From Myxococcales bacterium (GTDB lineage Bacteria; Myxococcota_A; Polyangia; Fen-1088), in the NCBI GenBank assembly GCA_003142855.1, contig PLNW01000148.1, positions 1 to 35,471 of the forward strand: 35,471 nucleotides of DNA. The letters run 5' to 3'. Both the position numbers and the translations under genes were made by a program. Numbering within the stretch: position 1 is the stretch's first letter; each line of letters starts with the position of its first letter. Under the pieces are notes generated by a model. It was not told the origin of the DNA and did no database searches. It saw only the letters and a list, made by a program, of their open reading frames with translations. Below, piece after piece: positions 33,203-35,471 of this stretch.

Positions 33203-35086
33203 ATGACTTGGGTCCTCATCATCGCTGGAGCTGTGGCGGCGTGGATCTGGATCCATGTCTCCCGCTCGTCGCGGAAGGGGGGAAGCGCCCAGGGTGCCGC
33301 TCGCAGGGAGGAAATCTTCAGTGACCAGGTTGCGCCGGGCATCACGTTCTCGGCATACATGGTCCGTCCCGATCCTGCCGTGTGGGAACGTGAGCGCGAG
33401 GAACAGAAAAGGGCGCGGCAGGCAGCGATTGATCGTCTACGCGCCGGGTTCCCGCGACCAGCAGCGTTTGGGGACGCCATCGCTGGCGTGAGACTGTCCA
33501 TCGGCCGTCTGGCGCAGGCGCACTCATGTCCACCACCTGATTTCGACCGGGTCCTTGCCGATGCCCGGGCTGGGGGGCCGCCTGCCAAGACAGAGCAGGC
33601 GCTGAGGAATCACCTGAACCAGTCCTACAAACTCCGTTCCGACCCGGCCCAGCTTGCCGAAGCGTTGGCTTGTGCCCTCCTGCACCTTGAACTCCTCGTG
33701 AAGCACGGCGATCCGGGCTGGAAGGTGGTGACATCCGTCAAGCGGCTTGCCAACAACCTGGATTACGGGGACCAGCGCCGCGCATGCATCGGTTTCTTCA
33801 TGCTGCTGGGCGAGGCCATGCGCTCAGCACGTCCCGACGTCACGTTGCTGTGCGACGAACAGATCGGGTACCTCTTTTCGCATTGGCATTCCGACGATGA
33901 GGCCACCGCGCGGTTCCAAGACAACCTGGCCCGGGTCGCGGAGACCACGTCGGCATCCGACAAGCACTTTGTCATCAACGGCTTGGTCGAGTACCTAGAT
34001 CGTCGACGCCATTTCGATCCCAGCGTGCAGACCCAACTGGTCGCACTCTGTGAGCAGGACGTGGCGCAGTACAAGACGTTCCTCGCCCAGTTCACTCAGT
34101 TGGACGGGAAGCGGATCTCGTTCGCCAGGGCGGTCCAGTCGAAGGACTACCTCTGCCCCAGGCTGCCATCGCTGGACACGTTGTGGGACATCTACGAAGA
34201 GGAGCGCAACGTCGGGGAATTGCGCCGTCTTCAGAAGATCGCCAGGGAGATCCGCTACGGCAGCTACGAGGACGACAGCGAGATCGACGATGCGATCGGC
34301 GGTGCGGAGCCTCCAGAGTTGGACGCGCCGGTGGAATGCGCTGCGACCGTCCCCACCGATGTCATTGAAGTGCGCAGATCCGGTCACAAGGGAAAATCTG
34401 TCTTCCTGGACAGAAGGGGGCAACCATGTGGGACCGAGGAAGCCGCACTCGACTACCTGGCGGGGCAAGGGTTCAACACCCTGCGGGGAGAAGTGCGATT
34501 TTGGCAGGCGATGTTTGGGTTGGTCTTCTGGGAGGAGATCTTCGACGGAACGGGAACGCCGAACGCGATGAACGACATCCCGCATGACCTCTTCTCAGGA
34601 CAGAGTTTCTATGAAGTCCGCAAGGCCAGGATCGACCAGAAGGCCGCCCTTGTTGCCCAGTCCAATGTTGCGCCGTTCGTGTCAGCCCAGCTCCGCCGCT
34701 ATGGCGACACTTGGACTCGAATCGTTTTCGACGGCAGAGATTTCTCCTACCGGGACGTGTTGAATAGCGCCCAGGTCTCCCAGTTCCTGTCGACCATCCA
34801 GCCGCCCGTCTTCGCGAAGATCGTCCACCGGATCGCCTCGAACCCGACCGAAAACCGCGCCGGCCTGCCCGACTACGTGGCGTGGAAGGACGGGACTGTG
34901 GTGTTCGTCGAGGTGAAGGGCATTCGCGAGAAGATCCGGGACACCCAAGAAGCGTGGCTGCACTGGATGGTCGCCGAGGGCATTCCAGTCAAGGTTCTTC
35001 GGGTCAGGGGCGTAGCCGAGCCCGGGATAGCCGCGCCGTCTGGCACCAGCAACATTGACGCTTCGGAAGAGGAAGACAGAGGCTAG
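33203..35086 (+). CDS. Membrane-anchored VRR-NUC nuclease
   Basis: The 627-aa protein starts at ATG 33203 and begins with a transmembrane segment (TWVLIIAGAVAAWIWIHV, about residues 2-19) followed by basic residues, so the body should be cytosolic. The C-terminus (about 547-610) is a VRR-NUC domain: GLPDYVAW with Asp557, FVEVKG with Glu570 and Lys572, and Gln582 in DTQEAWLHWM. VRR-NUC domains cut DNA in FAN1, some phage proteins and restriction-type proteins. The central 450 residues are helical and unrecognised, perhaps TPR-like. ATG 33203 was chosen because it starts the membrane helix; the upstream frame (33116) adds a polar leader. It precedes an HExxH gene by 2 bp. Confidence 0.75.
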   Translation: MTWVLIIAGAVAAWIWIHVSRSSRKGGSAQGAARREEIFSDQVAPGITFSAYMVRPDPAVWEREREEQKRARQAAIDRLRAGFPRPAAFGDAIAGVRLSIGRLAQAHSCPPPDFDRVLADARAGGPPAKTEQALRNHLNQSYKLRSDPAQLAEALACALLHLELLVKHGDPGWKVVTSVKRLANNLDYGDQRRACIGFFMLLGEAMRSARPDVTLLCDEQIGYLFSHWHSDDEATARFQDNLARVAETTSASDKHFVINGLVEYLDRRRHFDPSVQTQLVALCEQDVAQYKTFLAQFTQLDGKRISFARAVQSKDYLCPRLPSLDTLWDIYEEERNVGELRRLQKIAREIRYGSYEDDSEIDDAIGGAEPPELDAPVECAATVPTDVIEVRRSGHKGKSVFLDRRGQPCGTEEAALDYLAGQGFNTLRGEVRFWQAMFGLVFWEEIFDGTGTPNAMNDIPHDLFSGQSFYEVRKARIDQKAALVAQSNVAPFVSAQLRRYGDTWTRIVFDGRDFSYRDVLNSAQVSQFLSTIQPPVFAKIVHRIASNPTENRAGLPDYVAWKDGTVVFVEVKGIREKIRDTQEAWLHWMVAEGIPVKVLRVRGVAEPGIAAPSGTSNIDASEEEDRG

Positions 35087-35088
35087 CC

Positions 35089-35361
35089 ATGCCCAAACGC
35101 TCGCATCGAAAAATACTCAAGGCGCACAACCCCAAGATCTCGATTGCCGGTCAGAAGGCACGCGAACTGTCGTGGGTCGCCCACCACGAGGCGGCACACG
35201 CGGTCGCCGGTCTCCGTTTGCGTCCGTATGCAGGCTACGGGGTAACCATCGTTCCCAGCGGGTCCACCCTCGGTGTGGCGTCTGGTCAGGACCCGTTCTC
35301 CTCGGGCCGGCTCGACGAACGTACGGGTGAGGGCCATAGGCGAATCGAAACGGTTTTTTGA
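35089..35361 (+). CDS. Short HExxH protein, possibly truncated M41-type peptidase
   Basis: The 90-aa product has SWVAHHEAAHAVAGLRLRPYAGYGVTIVP, where HEAAH (about residues 33-37) is a metallopeptidase motif like that opening the FtsH-type (M41) domain and its ATPase-less relatives. These are normally 200 aa or more, with a downstream Asp ligand that is missing here. After about residue 65 the sequence changes to SSGRLDERTGEGHRRIETVF and stops. A frameshift or rearrangement near 35300-35360 is likely. The gene starts 2 bp after the VRR-NUC stop, so they are one operon. Confidence 0.5.
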   Translation: MPKRSHRKILKAHNPKISIAGQKARELSWVAHHEAAHAVAGLRLRPYAGYGVTIVPSGSTLGVASGQDPFSSGRLDERTGEGHRRIETVF

Positions 35362-35471
35362 GCGTTGGAGAACCCTGCCCGACCGCAGTATTGCGACCTC
35401 GATCGCGGGCGCGGAGCGCAGCGTGGCGGCTTTTGCCACCGTTTGAGGGTCCTGGCGAGGCGGGCTCGAAC

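Noticed and set aside
35362..35471. Possible tRNA or insertion-sequence end at the right edge
   Set aside because: The GGCTCGAAC at the very end resembles a T-arm but no acceptor or anticodon arms can be paired in the visible sequence.

Overview
The window reads as a high-GC chromosomal segment of a deltaproteobacterium-like organism, most plausibly Myxococcota. The taxonomic hint is the pair of large lipoproteins whose lipobox is followed by long Gly/Ala/Ser- or Asp-rich linkers, plus the GC-biased codon use. This is inference; there is no rRNA or other marker gene here. No tRNA, rRNA or CRISPR array was seen.

The core is a class 1 DISARM anti-phage locus on the minus strand: drmD (SNF2 helicase, 28389-24886), drmMI (Eco57I-like N6-adenine methylase, 24882-20824), drmA (helicase, 11832-8440), drmB (DUF1998, 8447-6612) and drmC (phospholipase D fold, 6615-5839). 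A 343-aa gene of unknown function (5839-4808) is translationally coupled after drmC. Gene order and strand match class 1 DISARM, but drmMI and drmA are separated by about 9 kb of foreign genes.

That 9-kb island (about 11.9-20.8 kb) holds: (a) a lipoprotein with a possible glycosidase-like domain; (b) a three-gene cassette of small conserved proteins, including a DUF7689-like protein; (c) an XRE-ImmA/IrrE (M78) regulator paired with a PIN-domain gene that has lost its 3' end; (d) a divergent gene of unknown function with features faintly like a nucleotide cyclase, sharing an inverted-repeat operator with (c); and (e) a second XRE-M78 gene in an operon with a ClpP-fold SDH_sah-type serine hydrolase bearing a zinc ribbon, and a 60-aa acidic protein. 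Module (e) is the best candidate for an undescribed system.

The left flank (1-5 kb) has two decayed excisionase-type HTH gene tails exactly about 500 bp apart, a Gly-rich beta-propeller lipoprotein, and a two-gene operon of a beta-CASP metallo-beta-lactamase nuclease and a PD-(D/E)XK-like protein. The right flank (28.5-35.5 kb) has a nitroreductase-SDR operon, an orphan ParB-like protein with an internal repeat, two small genes of uncertain function, and a membrane-anchored VRR-NUC nuclease followed by a short HExxH protein resembling the start of an M41-type peptidase. Overall the region looks like a defence island with several layered acquisitions.
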